This document shows, one piece after another, positions 40,550-50,460 of a DNA stretch of 64,000 bases. Below the pieces are notes generated by a model that saw only the letters and a list, made by a program, of their open reading frames with translations, was not told the origin of the DNA and ran no database searches. Both the position numbers and the translations under genes were made by a program. This stretch comes from Variovorax terrae (GTDB lineage Bacteria; Pseudomonadota; Gammaproteobacteria; Burkholderiales; Burkholderiaceae_C): the NCBI RefSeq assembly GCF_022809125.1, contig NZ_JALGBI010000001.1, positions 1,116,001-1,180,000 of the forward strand, in the 5' to 3' direction. Position 1 is the first letter of the stretch. Each line of letters begins with the position of its first letter.

Positions 40550-41580
40550 GCGCCGTTCCTTCCTTCACCGCCGTTTCCCTGGATCGCCGCATCCAGATGC
40601 TGCGCACCGCGATGGGGCCGCTGATCGCCGCCGCGCTCGAAGACCCGGACGTGGTGGAAATCATGCTCAACCCGGATCGCACCTTGTGGATCGACCGGCT
40701 TTCATCGGGGCGCTCACCGATGGGCGTGGAGCTGTCCGAAGCGGACGGCGAACGCATCATCCGCCTTGTGGCCGCCCATGTCGGCGCCGAAGTCCATCGG
40801 GGCCAGCCGCTGTTGACGGCAGAGCTGCCGGAGACCGGCGAGCGCTTCGAGGGCATCCTGCCGCCCGCTGCGCCGGGGCCGGCCTTCGCCTTGCGCAAGC
40901 GTGCCTTTGGCGTGATCCCACTGTCGCGCTACATCGAGGACGGGATGATGACCGCCGCGCAGGCGGGCCTGCTGGTGCGCGCCGTGCGTGAGCGCCAGAA
41001 CGTCCTGATCGCTGGCGGCACCAGCACGGGCAAGACGACCTTGGCGAATGCCTTGCTCGCCGAGATCGCCGCCACGGGCGACCGCGTGCTGGTGCTCGAA
41101 GACACGGTGGAGCTGCAATGCGCGGCCCGCGACCACGTACCGCTGCGCACGCGCGCAGGCGTGGTGTCCATGACTGAGCTGGTGCGCTCGTCGATGCGCC
41201 TGCGGCCTGATCGCGTCGTCGTTGGCGAAGTGCGCGGTGCCGAGGCACTGGATCTCATCAAGGTCTGGGGCACCGGCCATCCGGGAGGTATTGCCACGAT
41301 CCACGCCGGCTCCGCACTGGGCGCACTGCTGCGCCTGGAGCAACTGATTCTCGAAGTGGCGGTGAACCCGCCCCGTGCGCTGATCGCGGAAGCGGTCAAC
41401 GTGGTCATCCACATCGCCGGGCGCGGGCGCAAGCGCCGCATCGAGAGCATCGCCCGCGTCGTCGGCTTCGATGGCGTGGGCTACCACCTGGCGGATGCGC
41501 TGGAGGCTCCATTCCCGGAGCTGCTGTCGCAGTCCGACCTTTCCTCCCTGTCCCCTGACCACTCTGGAGAACTGCCATGA
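40546..41580 (+). CDS. trbB: Conjugal transfer ATPase TrbB (VirB11 family)
   Basis: Cytosolic hexameric traffic ATPase of the type IV secretion system, 344 aa. Walker A GGTSTGKTT with Lys163, Asp box LVLEDTVELQ, Walker B-like RVVVGEVRGAEAL and His box GGIATIHAGS are all present. ATG at 40546 overlaps the CopG gene by 4 bp; an upstream in-frame extension was rejected. Confidence 0.95.
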   Translation: MSAVPSFTAVSLDRRIQMLRTAMGPLIAAALEDPDVVEIMLNPDRTLWIDRLSSGRSPMGVELSEADGERIIRLVAAHVGAEVHRGQPLLTAELPETGERFEGILPPAAPGPAFALRKRAFGVIPLSRYIEDGMMTAAQAGLLVRAVRERQNVLIAGGTSTGKTTLANALLAEIAATGDRVLVLEDTVELQCAARDHVPLRTRAGVVSMTELVRSSMRLRPDRVVVGEVRGAEALDLIKVWGTGHPGGIATIHAGSALGALLRLEQLILEVAVNPPRALIAEAVNVVIHIAGRGRKRRIESIARVVGFDGVGYHLADALEAPFPELLSQSDLSSLSPDHSGELP

Positions 41581-41969
41581 CGCAGATGATCGTTCCTGCT
41601 TTCCGTATTTCCGCAAATCCGTTTCTTCGCCGCTCCAGCCCCGCGCGACTGGATGGCCTGGCTCGCCCGGCCCTGCAGGGCCTGATGCTCGCTGCGTTGA
41701 TGCTGCTGCTCGCGGGTACGGCCCAGGCCGCCGGTTCCTCGATGCCCTGGGAGGGGCCGCTGCAATCCATTCTGGAGTCGATTCAGGGCCCGGTGGCCCG
41801 GATCGTCGCGGTCATCATCATCATCGCCACGGGCCTGGCGCTGGCCTTTGGCGATACCTCCGGCGGGTTCCGCAAGCTGATTCAGATCGTCTTCGGTCTG
41901 TCGATCGCGTTTGCCGCGTCCTCGTTCTTCCTGTCGTTCTTCAGCTTCTCCGGTGGGGCCGTTGTATGA
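41577..41969 (+). CDS. trbC: TrbC, pilin subunit of the mating apparatus
   Basis: A 130-aa VirB2-type prepilin with a long N-terminal leader (processing near AQAAGSS, about residue 51) and two hydrophobic segments (VARIVAVIIIIATGLALAFG; IVFGLSIAFAASSFFLSFF). It overlaps trbB and trbD by 4 bp each. Confidence 0.92.
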   Translation: MTQMIVPAFRISANPFLRRSSPARLDGLARPALQGLMLAALMLLLAGTAQAAGSSMPWEGPLQSILESIQGPVARIVAVIIIIATGLALAFGDTSGGFRKLIQIVFGLSIAFAASSFFLSFFSFSGGAVV

Positions 41970-42250
41970 ACGGCCAACACGATGGAACGCAGGGCTTCGC
42001 CCCTGGTTTCGAGATTCCGCTGCATCGGTCTCTGACCGAGCCGATTTTGATGGGCGGTGCTCCGCGCACCGTGGCCATCACCAACGGCACCTTGGCCGCT
42101 GCCGTGGGCCTGGGCTTGCAGATGTGGATTCCTGGCGTGGTGCTCTGGATCGTCGGCCATTCGCTGGCGGTCTGGGGCGCGCGCGTCGATCCGCAGTTCA
42201 TGCAGGTCTTCGCCCGTCACATCAAGCACCGGCCGCTGCTGGACGTGTAG
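41966..42250 (+). CDS. trbD: TrbD, VirB3-like inner-membrane protein
   Basis: A 94-aa protein with the VirB3-type start (FEIPLHRSLTEPILMGGAPR) and two adjacent membrane segments. ATG at 41966 overlaps trbC by 4 bp. It acts with the TrbE ATPase. Confidence 0.92.
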   Translation: MNGQHDGTQGFAPGFEIPLHRSLTEPILMGGAPRTVAITNGTLAAAVGLGLQMWIPGVVLWIVGHSLAVWGARVDPQFMQVFARHIKHRPLLDV

Positions 42251-42262
42251 GGGGATGCCGCC

Positions 42263-44713
42263 ATGCTGAACCTTGCCGAATACCGCCAGCGGCCCGCGCT
42301 GCTCGCCGATTGGCTACCTTGGGCCGGGCTGGTCGCGCCGGGCGTCGTCTTGAACAAGGATGGCTCCTTCCAGCGCACGGCGCGGTTCCGTGGCCCCGAC
42401 CTCGACAGCGCGACGCAAGGCGAGCTGATCGCCACGTCGGCGCGGCTGAACAACGCGCTGCGCCGCTTGGGTTCGGGTTGGGCCTTGTTCATCGAAGCCG
42501 AGCGCCGGCCTGCGGCTGACTACCCGCGCTCGGATTTCCCGGAACCGCTGTCCTGGCTGGTCGATGAGGAACGCCGGGCCGCCTTCGAGGACTCGGGCAA
42601 CCACTTCGAGAGCGGCTACCACCTCACGCTGGTGTACCTGCCGCCGGAGGAAGCCCGCGCCCGTGCAGCAGGGATGCTCTACGAAAACCGGCCCACGGAG
42701 GGCGTGGACTGGCGCGAGCGCCTGACTGCCTTCGTCGCGGAGACGGATCGGATTTTCGACCTGCTCGACGGCGTGATGCCGGAGATCGCGTGGCTGGACG
42801 ACAGCCAGACGCTGACCTATCTGCACTCGACCATCTCCACGCGGCGCTACCGCGTGAGCGTGCCCGAGGTGCCATTCCACCTCGACGCGCTGCTGGCCGA
42901 CGCGCCGCTGATCGGTGGACTGGCGCCGATGCTGGGCGACCAGCACCTGCGCGTGGCGACGGTGCGGGGCTTCCCGACCTCGACCTGGCCGGGGATTCTG
43001 GACGACCTCAACCGCCTCGGTTTTGGCTATCGCTGGTCAACCCGGTTCCTTTGCATGGACAAAGCCGATGCGGAAAAGGAGCTGTCCCGCCTGCGCCGCC
43101 AGTGGTTCGCCAAGCGCAAGAACGTCATCGCGCTGCTGCGCGAAACCATCTTCCAGCAGGAATCCCCGCTGGTGGATACCGACGCCAGCAACAAATCGGC
43201 TGATGCTGATGCGGCCCTGCAGGAGCTGGGCAGCGATCAGGTCGCCTTCGGCTATGTCACCACCACGGTGACGGTGCTCGATGCCGACCCGGCGAAGGCC
43301 GACGAGAAGCTGCGCATGGTGGAGCGCGTCATCCAGGGGCGCGGGTTCGTGACCATCCCCGAAACGCTCAATGCCGTGGATGCGTGGCTGTCGTCCATTC
43401 CTGGTCACGCCTACGCGAACGTGCGCCAGCCCATTGTCTCGACGCTGAACCTGGCGCACCTGATGCCGGTGTCGGCGGTATGGGCCGGCCCGGAGCGCAA
43501 TGACCATCTCGACGGGCCACCGCTGATTGTCACGCGCACCGAGGGCGCGACGCCGTTCCGGCTGGTGACGCACATCGGCGACGTGGGCCACACGCTGGTT
43601 GCGGGGCCGACCGGCATGGGCAAGTCGGTGCTGCTCGCCACCTTGGCGATGCAGTTCCGCCGCTACCGCGGCTCGCGCATCTTCGCTTTCGACATGGGGC
43701 GCTCGATGCGTGCCACGATCCTGGGCCTGGGCGGCGAGCACTACGACCTGGGCACGGATGGCGAAATCGCCTTCCAGCCGCTCGCGCGCATCGACCGCGA
43801 GGGCTACCGCACCTGGGCGGCCGAATGGATCGAAGGCCGACTGCGACATGAGGGGGTGGCCGTCGGCCCCGAAGAGAAGGCCGCCATCTGGTCGGCGCTG
43901 GGAAGCCTGGCCGGTGCTCCGCTGGAGCAGCGCACGATGACGGGGCTGTCGGTGCTGCTGCAATCGAACGCGCTGCGGCAGGCGCTTGCGCCCTATGTGC
44001 TGGGCGGTGCCCACGGCAAGCTGCTGGACGCCGATCACGACCGGCTGGGCGCTGGCTCCGTGCAGTGCTTCGAGATGGAGGAGCTGATGCACAGCAAGGC
44101 CGCCGTCATGGCCGTGCTGCACTACCTCTTTGCGCGCTTCGATGAACGCTTCGATGGGGCGCCTACGCTGCTGATCCTCGATGAGGCGTGGCTGTTCCTC
44201 GATGACCCGGTGTTTGCGGCCCGTATCCGCCAGTGGCTCAAGACGCTGCGCAAGAAGAACGTATCGGTCATCTTCGCCACGCAGAGTCTGGCCGATATCA
44301 AGGATTCGAGCATTGCACCCGCGATCATTGAGAGCTGCGCCAGCCGCATCTTCCTGCCGAATCCGCAGGCGACCGAGCCGCAGATTCGCACGATCTACGA
44401 GGGCTTCGGCCTCAACCAGCGGCAGATCGAAATCGTCGCCACCGCGCAGCCCAAACGGGACTACTACTACCAATCCCGTCTCGGCAACCGCCTGTTCGAC
44501 CTCGACCTGGGCGCCGCGACCTTGGCCTTTGCGGGTGCTTCCACGCCGCAAGACCAGCGCGACATCGACGTGGTGCTCGCTGCCGCCACCACCTCCACGC
44601 CTTCCGCTTCCACCCCGTTCGCAGCCACCTGGCTGCGCCATCGCGGCCTGCACTGGGCCGCCGATCTGCTGTCCTCGTTCCCGTCCACCAACCCCCAGGA
44701 GAGCCCATCATGA
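42263..44713 (+). CDS. trbE: TrbE, VirB4-family transfer ATPase
   Basis: Largest ATPase of the mating apparatus, 816 aa, full length. Walker A is GPTGMGKS with Lys454, Walker B is PTLLILDEAWLFLDD, and the C-terminal ATQSLADI and LPNPQATEPQIRTIYEGFGLN blocks are intact. A 4-bp overlap leads into trbJ. Confidence 0.95.
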   Translation: MLNLAEYRQRPALLADWLPWAGLVAPGVVLNKDGSFQRTARFRGPDLDSATQGELIATSARLNNALRRLGSGWALFIEAERRPAADYPRSDFPEPLSWLVDEERRAAFEDSGNHFESGYHLTLVYLPPEEARARAAGMLYENRPTEGVDWRERLTAFVAETDRIFDLLDGVMPEIAWLDDSQTLTYLHSTISTRRYRVSVPEVPFHLDALLADAPLIGGLAPMLGDQHLRVATVRGFPTSTWPGILDDLNRLGFGYRWSTRFLCMDKADAEKELSRLRRQWFAKRKNVIALLRETIFQQESPLVDTDASNKSADADAALQELGSDQVAFGYVTTTVTVLDADPAKADEKLRMVERVIQGRGFVTIPETLNAVDAWLSSIPGHAYANVRQPIVSTLNLAHLMPVSAVWAGPERNDHLDGPPLIVTRTEGATPFRLVTHIGDVGHTLVAGPTGMGKSVLLATLAMQFRRYRGSRIFAFDMGRSMRATILGLGGEHYDLGTDGEIAFQPLARIDREGYRTWAAEWIEGRLRHEGVAVGPEEKAAIWSALGSLAGAPLEQRTMTGLSVLLQSNALRQALAPYVLGGAHGKLLDADHDRLGAGSVQCFEMEELMHSKAAVMAVLHYLFARFDERFDGAPTLLILDEAWLFLDDPVFAARIRQWLKTLRKKNVSVIFATQSLADIKDSSIAPAIIESCASRIFLPNPQATEPQIRTIYEGFGLNQRQIEIVATAQPKRDYYYQSRLGNRLFDLDLGAATLAFAGASTPQDQRDIDVVLAAATTSTPSASTPFAATWLRHRGLHWAADLLSSFPSTNPQESPS

Positions 44714-45438
44714 AAAAGCGTCTTATCGCAGCCGCCGTCGCGGCCATGCTCTGCACCGTTTCCACCGTGCAGGCGCAATGGGTCGTGATCGACCCCACGA
44801 ACCTCGTGCAGAACACGCTGACCGCGATCCGCACGCTGGAGCAGATCAACAACCAGATCAAGCAGCTCCAGAACGAGGCGCAGATGCTCATCAACCAGGC
44901 GCGCAACCTCGCCAGCCTGCCGTCCAGCGTGGTGGGCCAGTTGCGCGCCAATCTGGCGACCACGCAGCGGCTGATCGCGCAGGCCAAGGGCCTGGCCTAT
45001 GACGTGACGAATCTGGATCGGGAGTTCCAGCGCCTGTATCCCGAGCAATACGCCGCCACCGTCAGCGGCAATCAGATGTACCGCGACGCGCAGGAACGCT
45101 GGAAGAACACGCTCACCGGTCTGCAGACCACCATGCAGATGCAGGCCCAGGCGTCGCAGAACCTGAGCGACGACGAAGGCGTGCTGGCCGACCTCGTGAG
45201 CAAGAGCCAATCGGCAGTGGGTGCCTTGCAAGCGATGCAGGCCATGAATCAGTTGCTGGCCTTGCAGGCCAAGCAGTCCATCCAGACGCAGCGCCTGAGC
45301 ATCACCCAGGATCGTGCCGCTTCGCTGGAGCTGGCGCGGCAGGCCGCCGCTGTGGAGCGTGGCCGCGAGGTGAACCGGCGTTTCCTGGGTGAAGGCACGC
45401 CGTACACACCGCAGTCCGTCGATTTCTACGGCCGTTGA
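44710..45438 (+). CDS. trbJ: TrbJ, VirB5-like pilus-tip/channel protein
   Basis: A 242-aa exported protein with a signal peptide (MKKRLIAAAVAAMLCTVSTVQA) and a long coiled-coil helical body (EQINNQIKQLQNEAQMLINQARN). It overlaps trbE by 4 bp. Confidence 0.93.
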   Translation: MKKRLIAAAVAAMLCTVSTVQAQWVVIDPTNLVQNTLTAIRTLEQINNQIKQLQNEAQMLINQARNLASLPSSVVGQLRANLATTQRLIAQAKGLAYDVTNLDREFQRLYPEQYAATVSGNQMYRDAQERWKNTLTGLQTTMQMQAQASQNLSDDEGVLADLVSKSQSAVGALQAMQAMNQLLALQAKQSIQTQRLSITQDRAASLELARQAAAVERGREVNRRFLGEGTPYTPQSVDFYGR

Positions 45439-45449
45439 CGGGTGCTGCC

Positions 45450-45779
45450 ATGACCCGCGCGTCTGTTCTCTGCGGTTTTGTGCTCCTGCTGGCCGGTTGC
45501 GGCCAGCAGGAGGTGCCTTCGGTCGATGCGCTCTCAGCAGATCCGTCGCGGCTGCGCTTGCTCAAGGAGCAATGCCGCGCGGGCCAGCTCGACGGCGCGT
45601 TGTGCGCGCAGGTGGCCCAGGCCGACCTGCGCCGCTTTTTCTCCGGCAAAGCCGGGCCGGATGAATACCGGACGCTGGCCGACCTGCCACCGATTCCACC
45701 CAGCTTCGATGAACCCGCCGAGGACAGCGAGGCGGTGGCCGTGGCCGCGGCCTTGCCTGGGCAGGAGGACTCGCCATGA
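45450..45779 (+). CDS. trbK: TrbK, entry-exclusion lipoprotein
   Basis: A 109-aa lipoprotein with lipobox LLAGC (Cys about 17); the ATG at 45450 is preferred over a TTG at 45435. TrbK lipoproteins prevent transfer into cells that already carry the element. The body contains a CRAGQLDGALCAQV motif. It overlaps trbL by 4 bp. Confidence 0.85.
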   Translation: MTRASVLCGFVLLLAGCGQQEVPSVDALSADPSRLRLLKEQCRAGQLDGALCAQVAQADLRRFFSGKAGPDEYRTLADLPPIPPSFDEPAEDSEAVAVAAALPGQEDSP

Positions 45780-47110
45780 ATGACATTTCGGTCATTGACC
45801 ATTTCCTCGATGTGTTCTCGCGCTACATCGACTCGGGATTCGGTCTGCTGCACGGCGAGGTGGCGTTCCTCACAGCCACGCTGATCGTCATCGACATGAC
45901 GCTCGCCGGGCTGTTCTGGGCGATGGGCCATGCCACCGGCCAGGGCGAGGACGTGATCGCCAAGCTGATCCGCAAGGTGCTGTACGTCGGCGCCTTCGCC
46001 TACATCATCGGCAACTTCAACATGCTGGCCAGCGTGGTGTTCCGCTCCTTCGCGGGCCTGGGCCTCACGGCCAGCGGCTCCAGCCTGAGCATGGGCAACT
46101 TCCTGCAGCCGGGGCGACTCGCGAAGGTGGGCATCGACGCCGGGGCGCCCATTCTTGAGCAGATCAAGCAGATGGCGGGCTTCCCCGAGGTGTTCATCCA
46201 CCTCGCGCCCATCGTCGTGCTGTTCTTCGCGTGGTTGGTGGTCATCGTCAGCTTCTTCGTGTTGGCGGTGCAGCTCTTCGTCACGCTGATCGAGTTCAAG
46301 CTGACCACGCTGGCGGGCTTCGTGCTGGTGCCGTTCGCCCTGTGGAACAAGACGGCGTTCCTGGCCGAGAAGGTCTTGGGCAACGTGGTGTCCTCGGGCA
46401 TCAAGGTGCTGGTGTTGGCCGTCATCGTGGGCATCGGCTCGGGGCTGTTCTCCGAGTTCAACATCCCGGCCGGCGCGGAGCCCTCGATCGACCGGGCGCT
46501 GGTCATCATGCTGGCCTCGCTGTCCCTGCTGGCCCTGGGCATCTTCGGGCCGGGCATTGCGACGGGGCTGGTGTCCGGTGGGCCGCAGCTCGGCGCGGGC
46601 GCGATGGCCGGTGCTGCCATTGGCGCAGCCGGAACCGCCGTTGCTGTCGGTGCCGCGGCCTCTGGCGTAGGGAGTGCCGTGGCGGCTGGGGCGCGCATGG
46701 CACCTGCCGCCGCTCGCTCGGTGGCATCGACTGCTAACAGCGCCAGGTCGGCCTATCAGGCGGGCTCCGCCTCGGCCGGTGGCGGCCTCAAGGGTGCCGC
46801 CGCCGGCGTGGGCAATGTTGCCAAGACCGGCGCGCAGGCGGCTGGGCAGAAGATGGCCGATGGGGCGCGCTCGATGAAGGAGCGCGTGGCGGCGGCCTTT
46901 CGGCCCGATGACGCGCCGGGCTCCGGCGCAGCACCCGCCGGCCCTGACGCTGCCGGATCGGCTCCGTCTGCCAAGCAGCCTGCCTGGGCCAAGCGCCTGC
47001 ATCGCAGGCAGCAGCTCACCCATGCCGCGACGACTGCTGCCCACACGCTGCGCGGCGGCGACGGCGGCAGTTCTAGCCAAGGCCCGAGCCTGCGTGATTC
47101 CGATTCCTGA
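45776..47110 (+). CDS. trbL: TrbL, VirB6-like polytopic membrane protein
   Basis: A 444-aa inner-membrane protein with about six hydrophobic segments between residues 25 and 265, followed by a Gly/Ala-rich low-complexity tail with a basic end (WAKRLHRRQQ). The layout is normal for TrbL. Confidence 0.94.
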   Translation: MNDISVIDHFLDVFSRYIDSGFGLLHGEVAFLTATLIVIDMTLAGLFWAMGHATGQGEDVIAKLIRKVLYVGAFAYIIGNFNMLASVVFRSFAGLGLTASGSSLSMGNFLQPGRLAKVGIDAGAPILEQIKQMAGFPEVFIHLAPIVVLFFAWLVVIVSFFVLAVQLFVTLIEFKLTTLAGFVLVPFALWNKTAFLAEKVLGNVVSSGIKVLVLAVIVGIGSGLFSEFNIPAGAEPSIDRALVIMLASLSLLALGIFGPGIATGLVSGGPQLGAGAMAGAAIGAAGTAVAVGAAASGVGSAVAAGARMAPAAARSVASTANSARSAYQAGSASAGGGLKGAAAGVGNVAKTGAQAAGQKMADGARSMKERVAAAFRPDDAPGSGAAPAGPDAAGSAPSAKQPAWAKRLHRRQQLTHAATTAAHTLRGGDGGSSSQGPSLRDSDS

Positions 47111-47128
47111 TCTTCAAGGAGAACTCCC

Positions 47129-47833
47129 ATGCGATTCAAACGACCGCAGGTGCGCTACGCCGATACGCCGCAGCCTGCTACTCCGTATCAATCCGCCGCC
47201 CAGGTCTGGGACGAGCGCATCGGCTCGGCCCGCGTGCAGGCGAAGAACTGGCGCTTCATGGCCTTTGGCTGCCTCACGCTGGCTGTGCTGATGGCGGGCG
47301 GGCTGGTCTGGCGCTCGGCGCAATCCATCGTGACGCCCTACGTCATCGAGGTGGACAACGCGGGCCAGGTGCGTGCCGTCGGCGAAGCCGCCACGCCGTA
47401 CCGGCCCAGCGATGCGCAGGTGGCTTACCACCTGGGGCGGTTCATCGGCCTGGTGCGCTCGCTGTCCATCGACCCGATCGTGGTGCGGCAGAACTGGCTC
47501 GATGCCTACGACTACACGACCGACAAGGGCGCGGTCGTGCTCAACGAGTACGCCCGCGTGAACGATCCGTTCGCGCGCATCGGCAAGGAGTCGGTGACGG
47601 TGCAGATCACCAGCGTGACCCGCGCCAGCGACACGTCTTTCAACGTGCGCTGGACGGAGACGCGCTTCGTCAACGGTGCGCTGGATCGCACCGAACGCTG
47701 GAACGCCGTGGTTTCCATCGTGCAGCAAACGCCGCGCACCGAGCAGCGCGTGCGCAAGAACCCCCTGGGCATCTACGTCAACGGGCTGTCGTGGAGCCGC
47801 GCACTGGAAGCGAATGAAGGAGCAAAACCATGA
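47129..47833 (+). CDS. trbF: TrbF, VirB8-like assembly protein
   Basis: A 234-aa bitopic protein with one membrane segment near 45-65 (FMAFGCLTLAVLMAGGLVW) and a periplasmic NTF2-like VirB8 domain (TPYVIEVDNAGQVRAVG; KNPLGIYVNGLSWSR). The ATG follows AAGGAG. It overlaps trbG by 4 bp. Confidence 0.94.
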   Translation: MRFKRPQVRYADTPQPATPYQSAAQVWDERIGSARVQAKNWRFMAFGCLTLAVLMAGGLVWRSAQSIVTPYVIEVDNAGQVRAVGEAATPYRPSDAQVAYHLGRFIGLVRSLSIDPIVVRQNWLDAYDYTTDKGAVVLNEYARVNDPFARIGKESVTVQITSVTRASDTSFNVRWTETRFVNGALDRTERWNAVVSIVQQTPRTEQRVRKNPLGIYVNGLSWSRALEANEGAKP

Positions 47834-48831
47834 ATGCACATTTCTGTAAATCCGCCTTGCCGGTGATCTTGCTGGCATCCACCGTCCTATTTGCAGGCTG
47901 CGCTACGCAGGGCAAGCCGCCACCGTCCATCTCGCTGGATGAGTCGGTGCAGGCCCAGCCGCTGCCCGAAGCTCCGAAGCCGGTGGAGGTGGTCGGCGTG
48001 CCCGAGCCGCTCGCGCTTCCCGGTCAGATGAAGCCGTTGCCCGGCGCGGCGGATGCCAAGGCATCGCCGGAACCCTCTGACGAGAAGCTGCGCGTCTCGC
48101 GCGCCAATGCGGAAGCGCGCATCGCGCCCACGCGAGAGGGCTATGTGAATGCCATTCAGGTCTGGCCCTTCACCGATGGCGCGCTGTACCAAGTCTATGC
48201 GGCCGTGGGGCGCGTGACGGTAGTTTCGCTCCAGCCTGGTGAAGAGCTGGTGACGGTCGCCGCCGGTGACACGGTGCGCTGGATCGTGGGCGACACGTCC
48301 AGCGGTTCCGGCGCGGACTTGCGGGTCAATGTGATGGTCAAGCCGATCCGCTCCGGCCTGAAGACCAATCTGGTCATCACCACCAGCCGCAGGACGTACC
48401 TGCTGGAGCTGACCTCGACCGAGAAGACGTGGATGGCGTCGGTGTCCTGGGAATATCCCAAGGACAAGATGCTGGCTTTGCAGCGCCAGTCGCAGGCGGC
48501 CAGCGCCGCCGCGCCGGTCGATGTCGGCCTGTCGCTGGAGAAGATCCGTTTCCGCTACGCGGTCAGCGGCAGCAATCCGCCGTGGAAGCCGCTACGCGCT
48601 TTCGACGATGGCGAGAAGGTCTACATCCAGTTCCCGCCGGGCATCGCCCAGGGCGAGCTGCCGCCGCTGTTCGTGATCGGCGCGCAGGGCGATGGGCAAT
48701 TGGTGAACTACCGCTTCCGCTCGCCGTACTACATCGTGGATCGCCTGTTCGGCGCGGCCGAACTGCGCCTGGGTGGCGACAAGGGCGACGTGGTGCGGAT
48801 TGAGCGCACGGATGGCGTGCGGAGGAACTGA
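47830..48831 (+). CDS. trbG: TrbG, VirB9-like outer-membrane channel component
   Basis: A 333-aa protein with a lipoprotein-like signal (ILLASTVLFAGC) and the VirB9/CagX fold in the C-terminal half (VFPFTDGALYQVYAAVGRVTVVSLQPGEEL-type strand order; RFRSPYYIVDRLF). It forms the core complex with TrbI and a lipoprotein partner. Confidence 0.93.
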   Translation: MNAHFCKSALPVILLASTVLFAGCATQGKPPPSISLDESVQAQPLPEAPKPVEVVGVPEPLALPGQMKPLPGAADAKASPEPSDEKLRVSRANAEARIAPTREGYVNAIQVWPFTDGALYQVYAAVGRVTVVSLQPGEELVTVAAGDTVRWIVGDTSSGSGADLRVNVMVKPIRSGLKTNLVITTSRRTYLLELTSTEKTWMASVSWEYPKDKMLALQRQSQAASAAAPVDVGLSLEKIRFRYAVSGSNPPWKPLRAFDDGEKVYIQFPPGIAQGELPPLFVIGAQGDGQLVNYRFRSPYYIVDRLFGAAELRLGGDKGDVVRIERTDGVRRN

Positions 48832-48833
48832 CC

Positions 48834-50105
48834 ATGAGCCAGGATGATGATTCCCCTGACCTTGCACCGCAGGCGGGCAAGGTCGCGCCCGAGGCGGTGG
48901 CGCTGCGCGCCCCACCGCGCCCGGTCACGCGCCTGAACCGGCGCACCTTGGCCATCCTCACGGGTGGCCTGTCGGTCGCCGTGCTCGGGGCCACGATCTG
49001 GTCTTTGCAGCCGCATCGGCGTGGCGCGGGCGAGCAGACCGAGCTGTACAACGTGGATCGCATCTCGAAGTCGGAAGGGCTGGATGGCCTGCCTTCGGAC
49101 TACTCCAAGCTGCCGGCGAAGGTGCCCGAGCTGGGGCCACCGCTGCCGGGCGATCTTGGCCCGGCCATCGTGAAGTCGCAGCAGCCGGTGACGCCGACGT
49201 ATGCGCCACCGGGTCATGACCCGGAGGATGCGCGGCGCAAGGAAGCCGAAGCAGCCGCAGCTTCCTCGGTGTTCTTCCGCTCGGGCACGCCCGGCAAGAG
49301 CGCTGCGCCGGCCACTGCGCAGGTCGCGGCGGCCGGCTCGGCATCGGCTTTGGCGGGCTTCGACCCGCTCGCCGCTGGCCCGGCCTCGACGGCGGCCCAG
49401 CCCGCCGATCCCACTGCTGTGCAGAACCGGCAAGACCAGAAAGAGGCTTTCCTGAAAGGCGGCTCTACGGAAACCCGCAATTCCGGCAATCTGCAAATGC
49501 CGTCCTCGCCGTATCAGGTCATGGCCGGAACGGTGATCGCCGGGGCGCTGGTGACGGGCATCAAGTCTGACCTGCCGGGCGACGTGATCGCCACGGTGAC
49601 GGAGCCGGTGTACGACACCGCCACGGGCAAGTTCCTGCTGATCCCGCAGGGCTCGCGCATCCTGGGCAAGTACAACAGCCAGGTGAGCTATGGGCAAAGC
49701 CGCGTGCAGGTGGTGTGGAACCGCATCATCCTGCCGGACACGTCTTCGCTGAAGCTCGACAACCTCGCGGGCACCGATCCGGCTGGCTACGCCGGTTTGG
49801 AGGATGGCGTCGATTGGCATTGGGATCGCATCTTCGCCGGCGCGGCGTTGACGACTCTGCTGGGCGTGGGCGCCGAGCTGGCCGCGCCCGAGAACCGGCA
49901 GAACGGCAACCGTATCGTGATCGCCGGGCGTGACAGCGCGCAGGACAGCGTGAACCACGTGGGCCAGGAGATGACCCGGCGCAACATGAACATCCAGCCG
50001 ACGCTGACCGAGCGGCCGGGCCTGCCGGTGCGGATCATCGTCAACCGCGATTTGGTGCTGCGGCCGTACCAGCCGATGTTCTTCCAACGGGGCGGAATGC
50101 AATGA
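48834..50105 (+). CDS. trbI: TrbI, VirB10-like core-complex protein
   Basis: A 423-aa protein with a short cytosolic N-terminus, one membrane segment near 40-60, a Pro/Ala-rich periplasmic linker and the C-terminal VirB10 barrel domain (VMAGTVIAGALVTGIKSDLPGDVIATVTE; GSRILGKYNSQV). It is 2 bp after trbG and overlaps the next gene by 4 bp. Confidence 0.95.
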   Translation: MSQDDDSPDLAPQAGKVAPEAVALRAPPRPVTRLNRRTLAILTGGLSVAVLGATIWSLQPHRRGAGEQTELYNVDRISKSEGLDGLPSDYSKLPAKVPELGPPLPGDLGPAIVKSQQPVTPTYAPPGHDPEDARRKEAEAAAASSVFFRSGTPGKSAAPATAQVAAAGSASALAGFDPLAAGPASTAAQPADPTAVQNRQDQKEAFLKGGSTETRNSGNLQMPSSPYQVMAGTVIAGALVTGIKSDLPGDVIATVTEPVYDTATGKFLLIPQGSRILGKYNSQVSYGQSRVQVVWNRIILPDTSSLKLDNLAGTDPAGYAGLEDGVDWHWDRIFAGAALTTLLGVGAELAAPENRQNGNRIVIAGRDSAQDSVNHVGQEMTRRNMNIQPTLTERPGLPVRIIVNRDLVLRPYQPMFFQRGGMQ

Positions 50106-50344
50106 ACACGACCAAGAAGCTGCGACTCGGGCCGCTGCCCAAGACTGAGAGCGCGAAGCTCACGTTCTCGTGCCCGGCCAGCCTCAAGGCTGACCTTGAC
50201 CGCTACGCCGCGCTGCACGCACAGACCTACGGCGAGGCAGTGGATGCCGTCACGCTGATTCCGCACATGCTGGAAGCGTTCATGACAGGTGATCGAGGCT
50301 TCCGCCGAAAGGAGCAAAGGGCAATCTCTCCGACCAAGTCATAG
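50102..50344 (+). CDS. DUF2274 small protein at the end of the trb operon
   Basis: An 80-aa protein (KLRLGPLPKTESAKLTFSCPASLKADLDRYAALHA) of the DUF2274 family that regularly closes Tn4371-type trb operons. The motif resembles a truncated ribbon-helix-helix. Its role is unknown. The first Ada-box-like promoter of the right cargo starts 15 bp after its stop. Confidence 0.88.
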   Translation: MNTTKKLRLGPLPKTESAKLTFSCPASLKADLDRYAALHAQTYGEAVDAVTLIPHMLEAFMTGDRGFRRKEQRAISPTKS

Positions 50345-50358
50345 ATCGAATTTGCGCA

Positions 50359-50399
50359 GCAAGAATCGGAGTTTCAGGCAGCGGCTCGATGCCTATTCT
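50359..50399 (+). promoter_or_regulatory. Ada-box-like promoter of the SnoaL-like gene
   Basis: GCAAGAATCGGAGTT begins at 50359; the -10-like TATTCT begins 35 nt later at 50394. An inverted half-site (CGCAAGAATA on the minus strand, 50394-50403) overlaps the -10 box. Confidence 0.82.
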
Positions 50400-50460
50400 T
50401 GCGTCCAAGTCATCGAGCGGTTTCGGTGACTGTCCCGAAACTACTTGTGAGGATTTTCAA